In this document: positions 33,045 through 41,325 of the stretch, piece by piece
Position numbering within the stretch: position 1 is the stretch's first letter
Layout: every line of letters starts with the position of its first letter
From: Mycobacteroides chelonae
GTDB taxonomy: Bacteria; Actinomycetota; Actinomycetes; Mycobacteriales; Mycobacteriaceae
Direction of reading: 5' to 3'
NCBI RefSeq assembly: GCF_016767715.1
Contig: NZ_CP050145.1
Coordinates: 2,604,001 to 2,668,000, forward strand
DNA length: 64,000 nucleotides
Notes under the pieces: model-generated
What the model saw: only the letters and a program-made list of their open reading frames with translations
Told to the model about the DNA's origin: nothing
Database searches by the model: none
Translations under genes and position numbers: made by a program

Positions 33045-33057
33045 CGTCACAGTGACG
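33045..33057. promoter_or_regulatory. CGTCACAGTGACG palindrome
   Basis: Third copy of the 13-bp palindrome found at 28688-28700 and 29014-29026, here 196 bp right of the inverted-repeat element and downstream of the kinase gene. The surrounding 32850-33139 holds no gene. Confidence 0.6.
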
Positions 33058-33139
33058 AAAATATCATGAATCTGCCTGCCCGGCAACCTGTTTGACTCCG
33101 TTATCCCCAATGCGTGTTGTTGCGCATGTTTGGGCATCC

Positions 33140-34660
33140 CTATTGGTTTTTGGGGGCGGCATTGCATACGGCTGCGATCTGAGCTATTGACTCCCCGATG
33201 GGCTGGCTGGTGTCGATGCGATATGCCATGTGCGATCTTTCCTCGTCGGCGTTAAGGGCCGCAGCGATTGCGGGTGTGGCGTCCGAGATGGTGCGTCCGC
33301 GATGAGCAATTCTCTCCTGGGCAATCGATACCGGCAGGTGGCATTCGAATTCGTATAGCACGGAATGTGTTTCGCTGGCGAGGTGGCGGGTTTGCTCCTG
33401 TTGATAAGGATTGCGCCATGTCCCGTCGAGGATCACCGACTCGCCTCGCATCAGCAGCATCCGCGCACGCTGCAACACCGTCTCGTACACCGTTGAAACG
33501 TTCTGTGCGGAGTACAGGCCGCTATCAAGGGTGCCCGGATCACCGGTGATGACACCTTGCTCCTGTAGCTGTCGGCGCACTGTGTCAGTTGAAATTATCT
33601 GTGCCCCATTTTCTTGCGAAAGGGCTTTAGCGAGCGTTGTTTTTCCGGTGCCCGGCCCGCCGCCGATTCGGATCAGGCGGACTGCGCCGGCGCGAAGGTG
33701 CTCAAGTGCCAACTCCAGGTGAGAGGTCGCGTCCCGCGCCGACTCGGTACGCCCCTGCGTGAACCGGATACAGTCCACCTTCGCGCGCACCGTCGCGCGG
33801 TAAGCGATATAGAAATGCCACAGTGATTGTGGAGTATCGATTCCGCAGGCGCGCATGTACTGTTCGATGAAGTAGTCGGCTAAATCGGTGCGCCCGAGAA
33901 ACTCCAGATCCATCGCTAGGAACGCGGCGTCGTCGACACAATCGACGTAGCGCAGAGTGTCGTCGAACTCTAGGCAGTCCAATGGAACAGGGCCGGTGGA
34001 TGTGTAGAAGATGTCCTCAGCCAGCAGGTCACCGTGGCCATCGACGATCAGACCACTTTCGATGCGCTCGTCGAACAGCAGATGTCGACCATTGATGAAT
34101 TCTATTGATAATTTGCGCATTTCATCAAGGGCATCATCCGCCACCATGGATCCGGCGACGTCAGCCAGGACGGTGAGGTTCTCTTGCCAGCGGGCCGTGA
34201 TGGCGTCAACTGTTCCGGATTCGCTGATTGGGGCACCACGTTCAGCTGTTACGTGAAAGCGTGCCAGCAACTCAGCGATTGCTACAAGATGTAGTTCGAC
34301 ATCTACTCCCGTTCTCACCATCGTGGCTAATCGCGCAGAGTCTGGATAGCGACGCATCACTATCACGGGCTCGCTGTTACCGGACGGCGGGCCGGACAGG
34401 TAGGCGACGCCTAGGTAGCTTTCCGGCGCCATCCGGCGATTCAGGAAAACCTCTCGTTTGCAAGCACTTTCACGTAATTTCACGGTACTGAAGTCAAGGA
34501 AATCAGTCGTCAACGACTTTTTCACCTTGTAAGCGAAGTCCCCGATTAAGATCACGATCCCCGTGTGTGTTTCATGGATTTGCGCGCCGGCGGTGTCGCT
34601 GGGCGCCAATATTTCGGGAGTCTGATCAGTGCGTGGTCGACTAGCGTTCACAGCTCCCAT
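33140..34660 (-). CDS. APH-like kinase fused to P-loop AAA kinase (Rv2004c-like)
   Basis: 506-aa two-domain protein. Residues ~30-310 form an aminoglycoside-phosphotransferase-like fold: IGDFAYKVKKSLTTDFLDFS, VDGHGDLLAEDIF (HGD catalytic loop) and LDCLEFDDTLRYVD. Residues ~325-500 are a P-loop kinase with Walker A GGGPGTGKTTLAKAL and VILDGTWRNPYQQ. This layout matches Rv2004c, a DosR-regulon gene of M. tuberculosis. It is divergent from the MgtA-type ATPase gene, with DosR-like boxes between them. Substrate unknown. Confidence 0.87.
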   Translation of the reverse strand: MGAVNASRPRTDQTPEILAPSDTAGAQIHETHTGIVILIGDFAYKVKKSLTTDFLDFSTVKLRESACKREVFLNRRMAPESYLGVAYLSGPPSGNSEPVIVMRRYPDSARLATMVRTGVDVELHLVAIAELLARFHVTAERGAPISESGTVDAITARWQENLTVLADVAGSMVADDALDEMRKLSIEFINGRHLLFDERIESGLIVDGHGDLLAEDIFYTSTGPVPLDCLEFDDTLRYVDCVDDAAFLAMDLEFLGRTDLADYFIEQYMRACGIDTPQSLWHFYIAYRATVRAKVDCIRFTQGRTESARDATSHLELALEHLRAGAVRLIRIGGGPGTGKTTLAKALSQENGAQIISTDTVRRQLQEQGVITGDPGTLDSGLYSAQNVSTVYETVLQRARMLLMRGESVILDGTWRNPYQQEQTRHLASETHSVLYEFECHLPVSIAQERIAHRGRTISDATPAIAAALNADEERSHMAYRIDTSQPIGESIAQIAAVCNAAPKNQ

Positions 34661-34693
34661 GATCGTCCGCGGTGGCTACGATATCGAGGCCTT

Positions 34694-34699
34694 GGGACT
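34694..34699. promoter_or_regulatory. DosR-like half-site
   Basis: TTGGGACT at 34692-34699 matches one half of the DosR box (TTSGGGACTWWAGTCCCSAA) 34 bp before the kinase start. The second half is not recognisable. Confidence 0.35.
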
Positions 34700-34778
34700 C
34701 TTTCATTGATGCTTGTTTCCGCCGAACTGAGTAGAGGCACCCCTTGGCATGAAACTGTCGGTCCCAGTCGCCTGACTC

Positions 34779-34792
34779 GGGACGAAAGCCCC
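34779..34792. promoter_or_regulatory. DosR-box-like palindrome
   Basis: GGGACGAAAGCCCC, preceded by CTC, in the divergent region between the Rv2004c-like gene and the MgtA-type ATPase. Matches the DosR box GGGACTWWAGTCCC at 10 or more of 14 positions. Confidence 0.55.
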
Positions 34793-34937
34793 TTCTGTTG
34801 ATGTGATGCCGCGGTGATAGTACGAGTTGACCCATCTAAACGGGAGCAGCCGATGCTAAGAACACCGAAGGTCCTTGATCGTCCCTGTCCGTCGTGTATT
34901 TCGACGAGATCGCTTGCTTCGCTTTTGATCTGTGCGA

Positions 34938-37586
34938 ATGAGCACCAGGACTAGTGCCCCACTGACTACCGGGACGGAACCGTTAGATATTCGTCTCGCG
35001 AGTGCGTTGTCGGCAGATCAGGTGCTGTCGCGTCTAGCGTCCAGCGAACACGGGTTATCGCATGAGGAGGCGCGCCACCGGATCCTCGCATACGGGCCAA
35101 ATGCCGTGTATTCGCATCGGGCGCGGATAGCGACGGTGTTGTGGCGTCAGCTCCGATCCCCGTTGTTGGGCCTGCTCATCGCTGCGGCAACCATGTCGTT
35201 CTTCTTGGGGGAAGGTGCCGACGCGTTGGTGATCGGGGTGATCGTGGCGCTCTCGGTCGGCCTGGGATTCGGCAATGAGTACCGGGCGGCGAAAACCGCT
35301 GAGTCGCTGCAGTCGCAGATCCACCACCGTGCATTGGTTGCGCGGGACGGTCATCAAGTTTTGGTGGATGTAACTGAGCTAGCACTCGGCGACGTGCTGG
35401 AGCTGCGTCTAGGCGACCTTGTACCCGCCGACCTGAGGTTGTTGTCGGCCACGGAATTGGAGTGCGACGAGTCGGTGCTCACTGGTGAATCTTTACCGGC
35501 AGAGAAGGCAGCAGGCCAATGCCGCGCGAAGCTGCCTCTGGCGGAGTTGTCTAACTGCGCATTGATGGGCACCGTGGTGCATGCGGGTAGCGGACGAGGC
35601 GTTGTGGTCTCGACAGGTCGGCGCGCGGAATTTGGCCGTATCGCATCGGGATTGGACACCCGTTACCCCGAAACGCAATTCCAGGCGGGTCTGCGCAGTT
35701 TCTCGATGCTTTTGGTTCGGGTCGCCGGTGTATTGGCGACCTTTACCTTCTGTGTCAATCTCACGCTGCACAGGCCAGTAATCGATGCGCTGCTGTTCTC
35801 ATTAGCGATTGCGGTCGGGATCACCCCGCAGCTGCTACCTGCAATTGTCGCCACGTGCTTGGCTGCCGGATCCCGGCGAATGGCTCGACTCAAGGTCCTG
35901 GTGAAACGGCTCGTGTGCATTGAGGATCTGGGCAATGTGGGCGTCCTGTTCACCGATAAGACCGGCACATTGACCGAGGGGCGGATCAGCTTCATGCGGT
36001 CGCTTGGCCCCGATGGCGGCCTATCTGATGAGGCACTGAAATGGGGCCTAATCTGTACCGAGGTACATTTAGAAGGCTCTGCGGTGCTCGGCGGAAACGC
36101 GCTGGATCTGGCGTTATGGGAGTCATCTCAATCAGCCAGGCATCGAGACGAGGTCACGGGTCATCAGGTGCTCGCAGTAGTTCCTTTCGATCACGAGCGT
36201 CGGATGACTTCGGTGTTGGTCGCCGATACAGCTGGCCGACGGACCCTAGTAACCAAGGGCGCACCCGAAGCGGTTCTTGGCAGGTGCCACGATGTCCCGC
36301 CGCAGGCGCACGCGGCGCTCGCTGCTGAGTTCGCCGCGGGAAACCGGGTCGTGGCGGTGGCCACTCGCTCTGGTGCGGATCTAGCGACACCAAGCCCTCA
36401 AGACGAGCGCGACTTACGATTCGCCGGGTTATTGGTCTTCTTGGATGCACCGAAACCCGGTGCGTCCGCAGCCCTACAGCGGTTGGCAGACCTACACATA
36501 TCGGTCAAGATTGTCACCGGCGATAGTCCGGCGGTTGCTCTCAAGATCTGTCAGGAACTTGGACTGCCCGTAGCGGGCACCCTCACTGGCGCTGATCTGG
36601 AAGCCATCGACGATCAGCACCTCGGAGACGTCATCCAGAACACCACAATCTTCGCCCGAGTCAGTCCTGAAGATAAGGCCCGTGTTGTACGCGTGCAGCG
36701 CCTGACTGGTGTTGACGTCGGGTTCCTCGGCGATGGCGTCAACGACGCGCTCGCGTTGCACGCCGCCGATATTGGAATCTCCGTTGACTCGGCGAGCGAT
36801 GTCGCCAAGGACGCCGCAGATGTCATTTTGCTGGAAAAGAACCTCGATGTCCTCGCAGACGGTGTGGTCGAAGGCCGGCGAATCTTCGCCAACACCATCA
36901 AGTACATCCTGATGGGCACTTCTAGCAACTTCGGAAATATGTTCAGCGCGGCTGGGGCCTCATTGTTCCTCAACTTTCTGCCCATGCTTCCTTCGCAGAT
37001 TCTGTTGAACAACTTGCTGTACGACACCAGTCAGTTGGCAATCCCGACCGACGAGGTGGATATCGAGCAACTCGCCCGGCCGTCGCGATGGAACATCGGT
37101 TTCATCCGACGGTTCATGATGTACTTCGGCCCGATCAGCTCGCTGTTTGACTTCGTCACCTTTGGGGTCATGCTGTGGGTATTCCATTCCGGGCCTACAC
37201 AATTCCGCTCCGGCTGGTTTATTGAATCTCTCGCTACTCAGATCCTGGTGATCTTCGCAATACGCACCAGACGAATACCGTTCTTTCGCAGCACCCCCAG
37301 TATGCCGCTGGTACTTTCGGCGCTCGGGGTTGTTGCCGTCGGGGTACTGATACCAGCAACTCCCCTGGCCAACAGCCTCGGTTTTCACCCACTGCCGCTT
37401 GGCTTCTTCGCGGCATTAGCGCTCATGGTCGTCTGCTACCTCGTTCTCATCGAGGCAGGAAAGAAGCTCTTCTACAGCACCGCACAAACTACGATCCGTA
37501 TAACTAAACAGCAGGATGAGCAGTACCACGTCACGCGTCGCGCAACACGCTTCAGTGTTGCGCATTCCTGGAACCCCAGAAGTTGA
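34938..37586 (+). CDS. MgtA-type magnesium-translocating P-type ATPase
   Basis: 882-aa P-type ATPase. Seen: cation-ATPase N-terminal domain, TGES dephosphorylation motif, phosphorylation site FTDKTGTLTEG near residue 340, KGAPEAVLGRC nucleotide site, FLGDGVNDALAL hinge, and NMFSAAGASLFLNFLPMLPS, which is typical of MgtA/MgtB (P3B) pumps. About ten membrane segments. The C-terminal 30 residues are charged and unusual. Start ATG at 34938 (GTG at 34932 also in frame); no clear ribosome-binding site. Likely imports Mg2+ during dormancy-type stress; in M. tuberculosis the equivalent region has CtpF, a different class. Confidence 0.9.
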   Translation: MSTRTSAPLTTGTEPLDIRLASALSADQVLSRLASSEHGLSHEEARHRILAYGPNAVYSHRARIATVLWRQLRSPLLGLLIAAATMSFFLGEGADALVIGVIVALSVGLGFGNEYRAAKTAESLQSQIHHRALVARDGHQVLVDVTELALGDVLELRLGDLVPADLRLLSATELECDESVLTGESLPAEKAAGQCRAKLPLAELSNCALMGTVVHAGSGRGVVVSTGRRAEFGRIASGLDTRYPETQFQAGLRSFSMLLVRVAGVLATFTFCVNLTLHRPVIDALLFSLAIAVGITPQLLPAIVATCLAAGSRRMARLKVLVKRLVCIEDLGNVGVLFTDKTGTLTEGRISFMRSLGPDGGLSDEALKWGLICTEVHLEGSAVLGGNALDLALWESSQSARHRDEVTGHQVLAVVPFDHERRMTSVLVADTAGRRTLVTKGAPEAVLGRCHDVPPQAHAALAAEFAAGNRVVAVATRSGADLATPSPQDERDLRFAGLLVFLDAPKPGASAALQRLADLHISVKIVTGDSPAVALKICQELGLPVAGTLTGADLEAIDDQHLGDVIQNTTIFARVSPEDKARVVRVQRLTGVDVGFLGDGVNDALALHAADIGISVDSASDVAKDAADVILLEKNLDVLADGVVEGRRIFANTIKYILMGTSSNFGNMFSAAGASLFLNFLPMLPSQILLNNLLYDTSQLAIPTDEVDIEQLARPSRWNIGFIRRFMMYFGPISSLFDFVTFGVMLWVFHSGPTQFRSGWFIESLATQILVIFAIRTRRIPFFRSTPSMPLVLSALGVVAVGVLIPATPLANSLGFHPLPLGFFAALALMVVCYLVLIEAGKKLFYSTAQTTIRITKQQDEQYHVTRRATRFSVAHSWNPRS

Positions 37587-37658
37587 AACCGGTTGGTTCA
37601 CACCTTGCACAGGTGAGGTCTCCACCTACTCAGACATATGTGGCATCGAGTGCGAGGC

Positions 37659-38552
37659 CTACAGTGCCCGCTGGAGACCGCCGATCATCACAGAGTAGGC
37701 ACTGTGGTGTGTGGCAGATGGTAAGGGGGCAATCAGCTCGGACAGTCCCTGTTTGCGGTGACGTCCAACTACCAGCAGCTGTACTGAATCACGCTCGTGC
37801 GCAATATATTCGGTTATTTTACTTGACGATATGACGACGTCGATGGCGGCGTCGGGGTGTTTATTGCGCCATGGTTCGAGGAGCTTTTCTAGGTGTGCCC
37901 GCAGGACGTCGGCATCAGCGCGGAAGGTACCGTTGCCTTGACGCGCTCGGCACGCGATGACGCGGACACCGGCGTTTCGTAGCGTCGCGGCGCTCAGACC
38001 CTGCATCAGCACATCATCGAAATCCAGTGAATCTTCGAACTCGATGATGACGCTGCCCTGCCTTCCGGAGGCATACTCCTGTCCTCGCACAACCACAACG
38101 GGACACTGCGCCAGTCTTGACAACGCGGCGGCGGTGGACGTTGTTCTGTGGTCTGCCGCGCGTTCACGACTCAGTGCCCCAACACATACCAAGGCTGCAG
38201 AATGAGACTGCCGAATCAGCACGTCTAATGCCGTGCCTTGAAGAATCTCCACTTCCAGCTTGACAGGCTTGTCGCATGACTGCACAGCGAGTACCGCGCC
38301 CTGGGTGGCAATCTCGGCGGTCGCGATGTCGTAGGCCGCGTAGATATCCTCGCTTGACGGGGGTCGAGGCTCGATAGCGAATACGAGACGCAAAGGGATG
38401 TCCCGATTTACTGCTTCGTCTACCGCCCACAGCGCGGCCGCTATGGCCCGATGCGATCCGTCGACGCCCACGACCACTGCCGCTGCGGGTTTATGGTCCT
38501 CATGATCGACCGGGTGCTGTCGACCCTTGTTCGCGGTTCCATTGTCTCGCAT
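37659..38552 (-). CDS. Universal stress protein, tandem domain, degenerate ATP sites
   Basis: 297-aa protein with two USP domains. First: VVVGVDGSHRAIAAALWAVDEA and VCVGALSRERAADHRTTSTA; second: VIIEFEDSLDFDDVLMQG and LLVVGRHRKQGLSELIAPLP. Neither has the ATP-binding Gx2Gx9G(S/T), so it may not bind ATP. Start ATG at 38552 with GGAAGG upstream; a longer frame to 38612 is possible. Divergent from another USP with two DosR-like boxes between. Confidence 0.87.
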   Translation of the reverse strand: MRDNGTANKGRQHPVDHEDHKPAAAVVVGVDGSHRAIAAALWAVDEAVNRDIPLRLVFAIEPRPPSSEDIYAAYDIATAEIATQGAVLAVQSCDKPVKLEVEILQGTALDVLIRQSHSAALVCVGALSRERAADHRTTSTAAALSRLAQCPVVVVRGQEYASGRQGSVIIEFEDSLDFDDVLMQGLSAATLRNAGVRVIACRARQGNGTFRADADVLRAHLEKLLEPWRNKHPDAAIDVVISSSKITEYIAHERDSVQLLVVGRHRKQGLSELIAPLPSATHHSAYSVMIGGLQRAL

Positions 38553-38655
38553 CACATTAGCCTTCCGCGGTGCGCTTAATTCGCAATACATTGCTGCGTT
38601 AGTAATAAGCATCTACGGATTCGCAAATAGTAATTAGTGCCAAGCGTCCGTTCCC

Positions 38656-38675
38656 GTGAGGACAAAAGTCCGCGA
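38656..38675. promoter_or_regulatory. DosR-box-like palindrome
   Basis: GTGAGGACAAAAGTCCGCGA: inner palindrome GGAC-AAAA-GTCC, close to TTSGGGACTWWAGTCCCSAA. Lies between the divergent USP genes 37659-38552 and 38792-39664. Confidence 0.65.
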
Positions 38676-38713
38676 CGCATAGCTCACACCGGGTGACCAA
38701 TGGCGACGTGGGA

Positions 38714-38727
38714 GGGACCGCAGACCC
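38714..38727. promoter_or_regulatory. Second DosR-box-like site
   Basis: GGGACCGCAGACCC, one mismatch from a GGGAC-N4-GTCCC palindrome, 65 bp upstream of the USP start at 38792. Paired boxes are typical of strong DosR promoters. Confidence 0.5.
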
Positions 38728-38791
38728 CAGTACTCGGCACGGAATGACCCCTAACCTGCGTAGAAGATACCGGTGAAAGGAAGTGCTTGTC

Positions 38792-39664
38792 ATGTACGAA
38801 TTCACGCAAAAAGCTGGTGTTGTCGTTGCCGTGGATGGCTCTGCAGAGGCTGCGGCGGCGGTCCGTTGGGCCGCCCACGAGGCGGCGCTGCGCCGCGACC
38901 ATCTGACGATCGTCTCAGTTGTCAGTCGCGACTATCTGTACATTCGTGACCCCGCCACCCAAGACCGCGTTTACCGGTGGCAGCGCCATCACTGCGAGGA
39001 GGTGTTGAGGCGTGCTCAGACTATTGCGGAGGATGCGGTGGGCGCTGCACTGCCGGAGATACGAACCGATCTGATCTTCGGCAAGCCCGTTCCTGCGATC
39101 GCGGATATCTCGAAAGACTCGCGTGTATTGGTCGTCGGCCGACGCGGTCTGGGTACGTTCGATCGCCTCATGGCTGGCTCGGTGAGTTCGGGGTTGGCGC
39201 GCTACGCACACTGCCCGGTAGCGGTCGTCCAGGAGGAACCCGACCGCAATCAGGATGGTCCGGTCATTGTCGGTATCGATGGGTCGCCAATCTCTGAGTC
39301 GGCCATTGCCTTAGCGTTCGATGAAGCGTCGCATCGGGGCGTGCCCTTGGTGGCGATGCACGCATGGGTGGACGTTTTGGACACGGCCCCAGAGTTCGAC
39401 TGGCGTCTGGAGCGCGAGCAAGCAAACGAGCTACTGGGTGAGCGATTAGCGGGCTGGCAGGAGCGCTATCCGGACGTGAAGGTGATTCGCAAGCTGGTGA
39501 AAGCGCACCCGGGCCGTTGGCTGATCGAGCATTCACGGAATGCGCAACTCGTTGTCGTCGGCAGTCACGGACGCGGTGGATTCGCAGGTATGTTGCTGGG
39601 GTCTGTGAGCCGAAATGTTCTACACGCATCGCACGCCCCGGTGATCGTGACCAGAGGCCATTAG
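38792..39664 (+). CDS. Universal stress protein, tandem domain
   Basis: 290-aa two-domain USP. Both domains have the ATP motif: VVGRRGLGTFDRLMAGSVS and VVGSHGRGGFAGMLLGSVS, with starts VVVAVDGSAEAAAAVRWAAH and VIVGIDGSPISESAIALAFD. Similar in build to Rv1996/Rv2005c/Rv2623. ATG at 38792 with AAAGGAAG upstream. It heads a plus-strand set with a small ORF, a TetR gene and a VIT1-like gene, behind DosR-like boxes. Confidence 0.93.
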   Translation: MYEFTQKAGVVVAVDGSAEAAAAVRWAAHEAALRRDHLTIVSVVSRDYLYIRDPATQDRVYRWQRHHCEEVLRRAQTIAEDAVGAALPEIRTDLIFGKPVPAIADISKDSRVLVVGRRGLGTFDRLMAGSVSSGLARYAHCPVAVVQEEPDRNQDGPVIVGIDGSPISESAIALAFDEASHRGVPLVAMHAWVDVLDTAPEFDWRLEREQANELLGERLAGWQERYPDVKVIRKLVKAHPGRWLIEHSRNAQLVVVGSHGRGGFAGMLLGSVSRNVLHASHAPVIVTRGH

Positions 39665-39679
39665 CAGCTGGAGGTCGTC

Positions 39680-39859
39680 GTGGACATGCTGATTCTCGAG
39701 TTCTATCGGTACCTGGCCGCTCGGGTTTGCGGACGCGATCCCGACATCAGTTTTTCAGCACGAGTCTCGGCACTCGCGGAGCTGACATTGGGGATTCTTG
39801 CTGAGTTGACGATTGCTGCGATCGCGGCGATACGCACTGGCGCACAACACAATATATGA
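39680..39859 (+). CDS. Small protein, 59 aa, unrecognised
   Basis: GTG at 39680 follows a GGAGG ribosome-binding site by 5 nt, 15 bp after the USP stop. The product VDMLILEFYRYLAARVCGRD then alternates Ala, Leu and Ile to the end (ALAELTLGILAELTIAAIAA), suggesting an amphipathic or membrane-associated helix. It ends 13 bp before the TetR start. Position and signal support translation; no family recognised. Confidence 0.5.
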   Translation: MDMLILEFYRYLAARVCGRDPDISFSARVSALAELTLGILAELTIAAIAAIRTGAQHNI

Positions 39860-39872
39860 AAGGAAGCGCATC

Positions 39873-40532
39873 ATGGACACTCTCACACCAGCCGATCCGG
39901 ACTATCAACAGGCCCTACTCACGCGAATCCGCGATGTAGCCATCGAGCAGTTCGGCAGGAAGGGATTCGACACCGATTTGGTGTCGATCGCACAAGAGGC
40001 CGGCGTCGGTCTAGAGCTAACAATCGAGTTGGTAGGCACGGCCGGAGATCTTCGCAGTGCATGCGACGCCCACGTCTTGGAATCCATCAAGGAATCGAAA
40101 TCAGAAGCCTTGCAGTCCATGTCGCCGGACGACTGGTTCCGGCGACTCGCCCATATCGACTCATATGCCCCGATGATGCGTTACCTGGCCCGCAGCATGA
40201 TCTCGGGTGGACAGCTCGGCCGCACTTTGATGCAACAGATGATCGACAACGCCGAGGCATATCTCGAAGATGCCGTCCACATGGGCACCGTCCTGCCCAG
40301 CCGCGATCCGAAGGCGCGAGCCCGCTTCTTGGCGCTCAACGGGGGCGGCGGGTTTCTCCTGTACCTGCACATGCACCAGACCCCTGACGACATGACAGCC
40401 GTTCTGCGGGACTACGGCCGGGACATGATCATGCCCGCGCTGGAGCTTTATACGAACGGCCTGCTTGCCGGCAGTGCGATGTATGAGGCCTTCTTAGCCC
40501 GTTCCGAGAATGAGCAGCAGTTAGCAACCTAG
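39873..40532 (+). CDS. TetR family regulator
   Basis: 219-aa TetR-like protein; HTH at residues ~14-60 (LLTRIRDVAIEQFGRKGFDT; VSIAQEAGVGLELTIELVGT). The second helix region is atypical: the usual YxHF after the recognition helix is replaced by IELVGT. ATG at 39873 with AAAGGAAG upstream. C-terminal domain has MMRYLARSMISGGQLGRTLM and a Gly-rich patch. Sits between a USP and a VIT1-like transporter. Confidence 0.85.
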   Translation: MDTLTPADPDYQQALLTRIRDVAIEQFGRKGFDTDLVSIAQEAGVGLELTIELVGTAGDLRSACDAHVLESIKESKSEALQSMSPDDWFRRLAHIDSYAPMMRYLARSMISGGQLGRTLMQQMIDNAEAYLEDAVHMGTVLPSRDPKARARFLALNGGGGFLLYLHMHQTPDDMTAVLRDYGRDMIMPALELYTNGLLAGSAMYEAFLARSENEQQLAT

Positions 40533-40600
40533 AGTCCAGCGCACAGGTAAGTGTGTACTGGCTTGCTAGACAAGAAAGTTCAGAATTGTTTAGGTGAGCT

Positions 40601-41320
40601 GTGATTGACAGGACGATGGAGCATTCTGGCGAACCGCATCAGGCGAGCACAGGGAGTCGGCTGAACTGGTTACGCGCGGGTGTTTTGGGTGCCAACGACG
40701 GCATCGTATCGACGGCCGGCATGGTGGTCGGGGTCGCCGCCGCGACCATCGAGCGTGCTCCAATCTTGACCGCCGGCCTGGCGGGTGTCGCCGCTGGTGC
40801 CGTCTCTATGGCATTAGGCGAATATGTATCCGTCAGCACGCAACGCGATACCGAGCGGGCACTTCTCGACAAGGAACGAAAAGAACTACGGGATCTGCCT
40901 GCCCAGGAGCTCACAGAGCTTGCGTCGATCTATGAATCAAAAGGCCTCTCCCCTGTCACCGCCCGACAGGTGGCTGCGGAGCTGACCGCACACGATGCGT
41001 TCGCTGCACACGCCGATGCGGAATTGGGGATCGATCCGCACGAGCTGACGAACCCCTGGCATGCTGCGTTGTCGTCGGCCATATCGTTCTTGACCGGCGC
41101 TGTTCTTCCCATGATTGCCATCCTTGCGCCGTCACCAGCTTGGCGAATTCCGGTGACAGTGGTCGCAGTCTGCATCGCTCTACTTCTCACCGGGTGGGTC
41201 AGTGCCACCATTGGCCAAGCAAGCCGGCCACGTGCAATCCTGCGGGTAACTATCGGCGGCCTAACTGCTATGGGTGTCACCTACCTCATAGGAACGATTG
41301 TAGGACAAGCAATCTCGTAG
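40601..41320 (+). CDS. VIT1/CCC1 family transporter
   Basis: 239-aa membrane protein of the vacuolar iron transporter family. Seen: NWLRAGVLGANDGIVSTAGM (the family LRAxVxGANDGIVS motif), MALGEYVSVSTQRDTERALL, a cytoplasmic acidic helix with ELTAHDAFAAHADAELGID, and TM pairs near the C-terminus. About five membrane helices. Expected to export Fe2+ or Mn2+ from cytoplasm. Start GTG 40601 with AGGTGA; ATG at 40616 also possible. Confidence 0.92.
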   Translation: MIDRTMEHSGEPHQASTGSRLNWLRAGVLGANDGIVSTAGMVVGVAAATIERAPILTAGLAGVAAGAVSMALGEYVSVSTQRDTERALLDKERKELRDLPAQELTELASIYESKGLSPVTARQVAAELTAHDAFAAHADAELGIDPHELTNPWHAALSSAISFLTGAVLPMIAILAPSPAWRIPVTVVAVCIALLLTGWVSATIGQASRPRAILRVTIGGLTAMGVTYLIGTIVGQAIS

Positions 41321-41325
41321 TTTTA

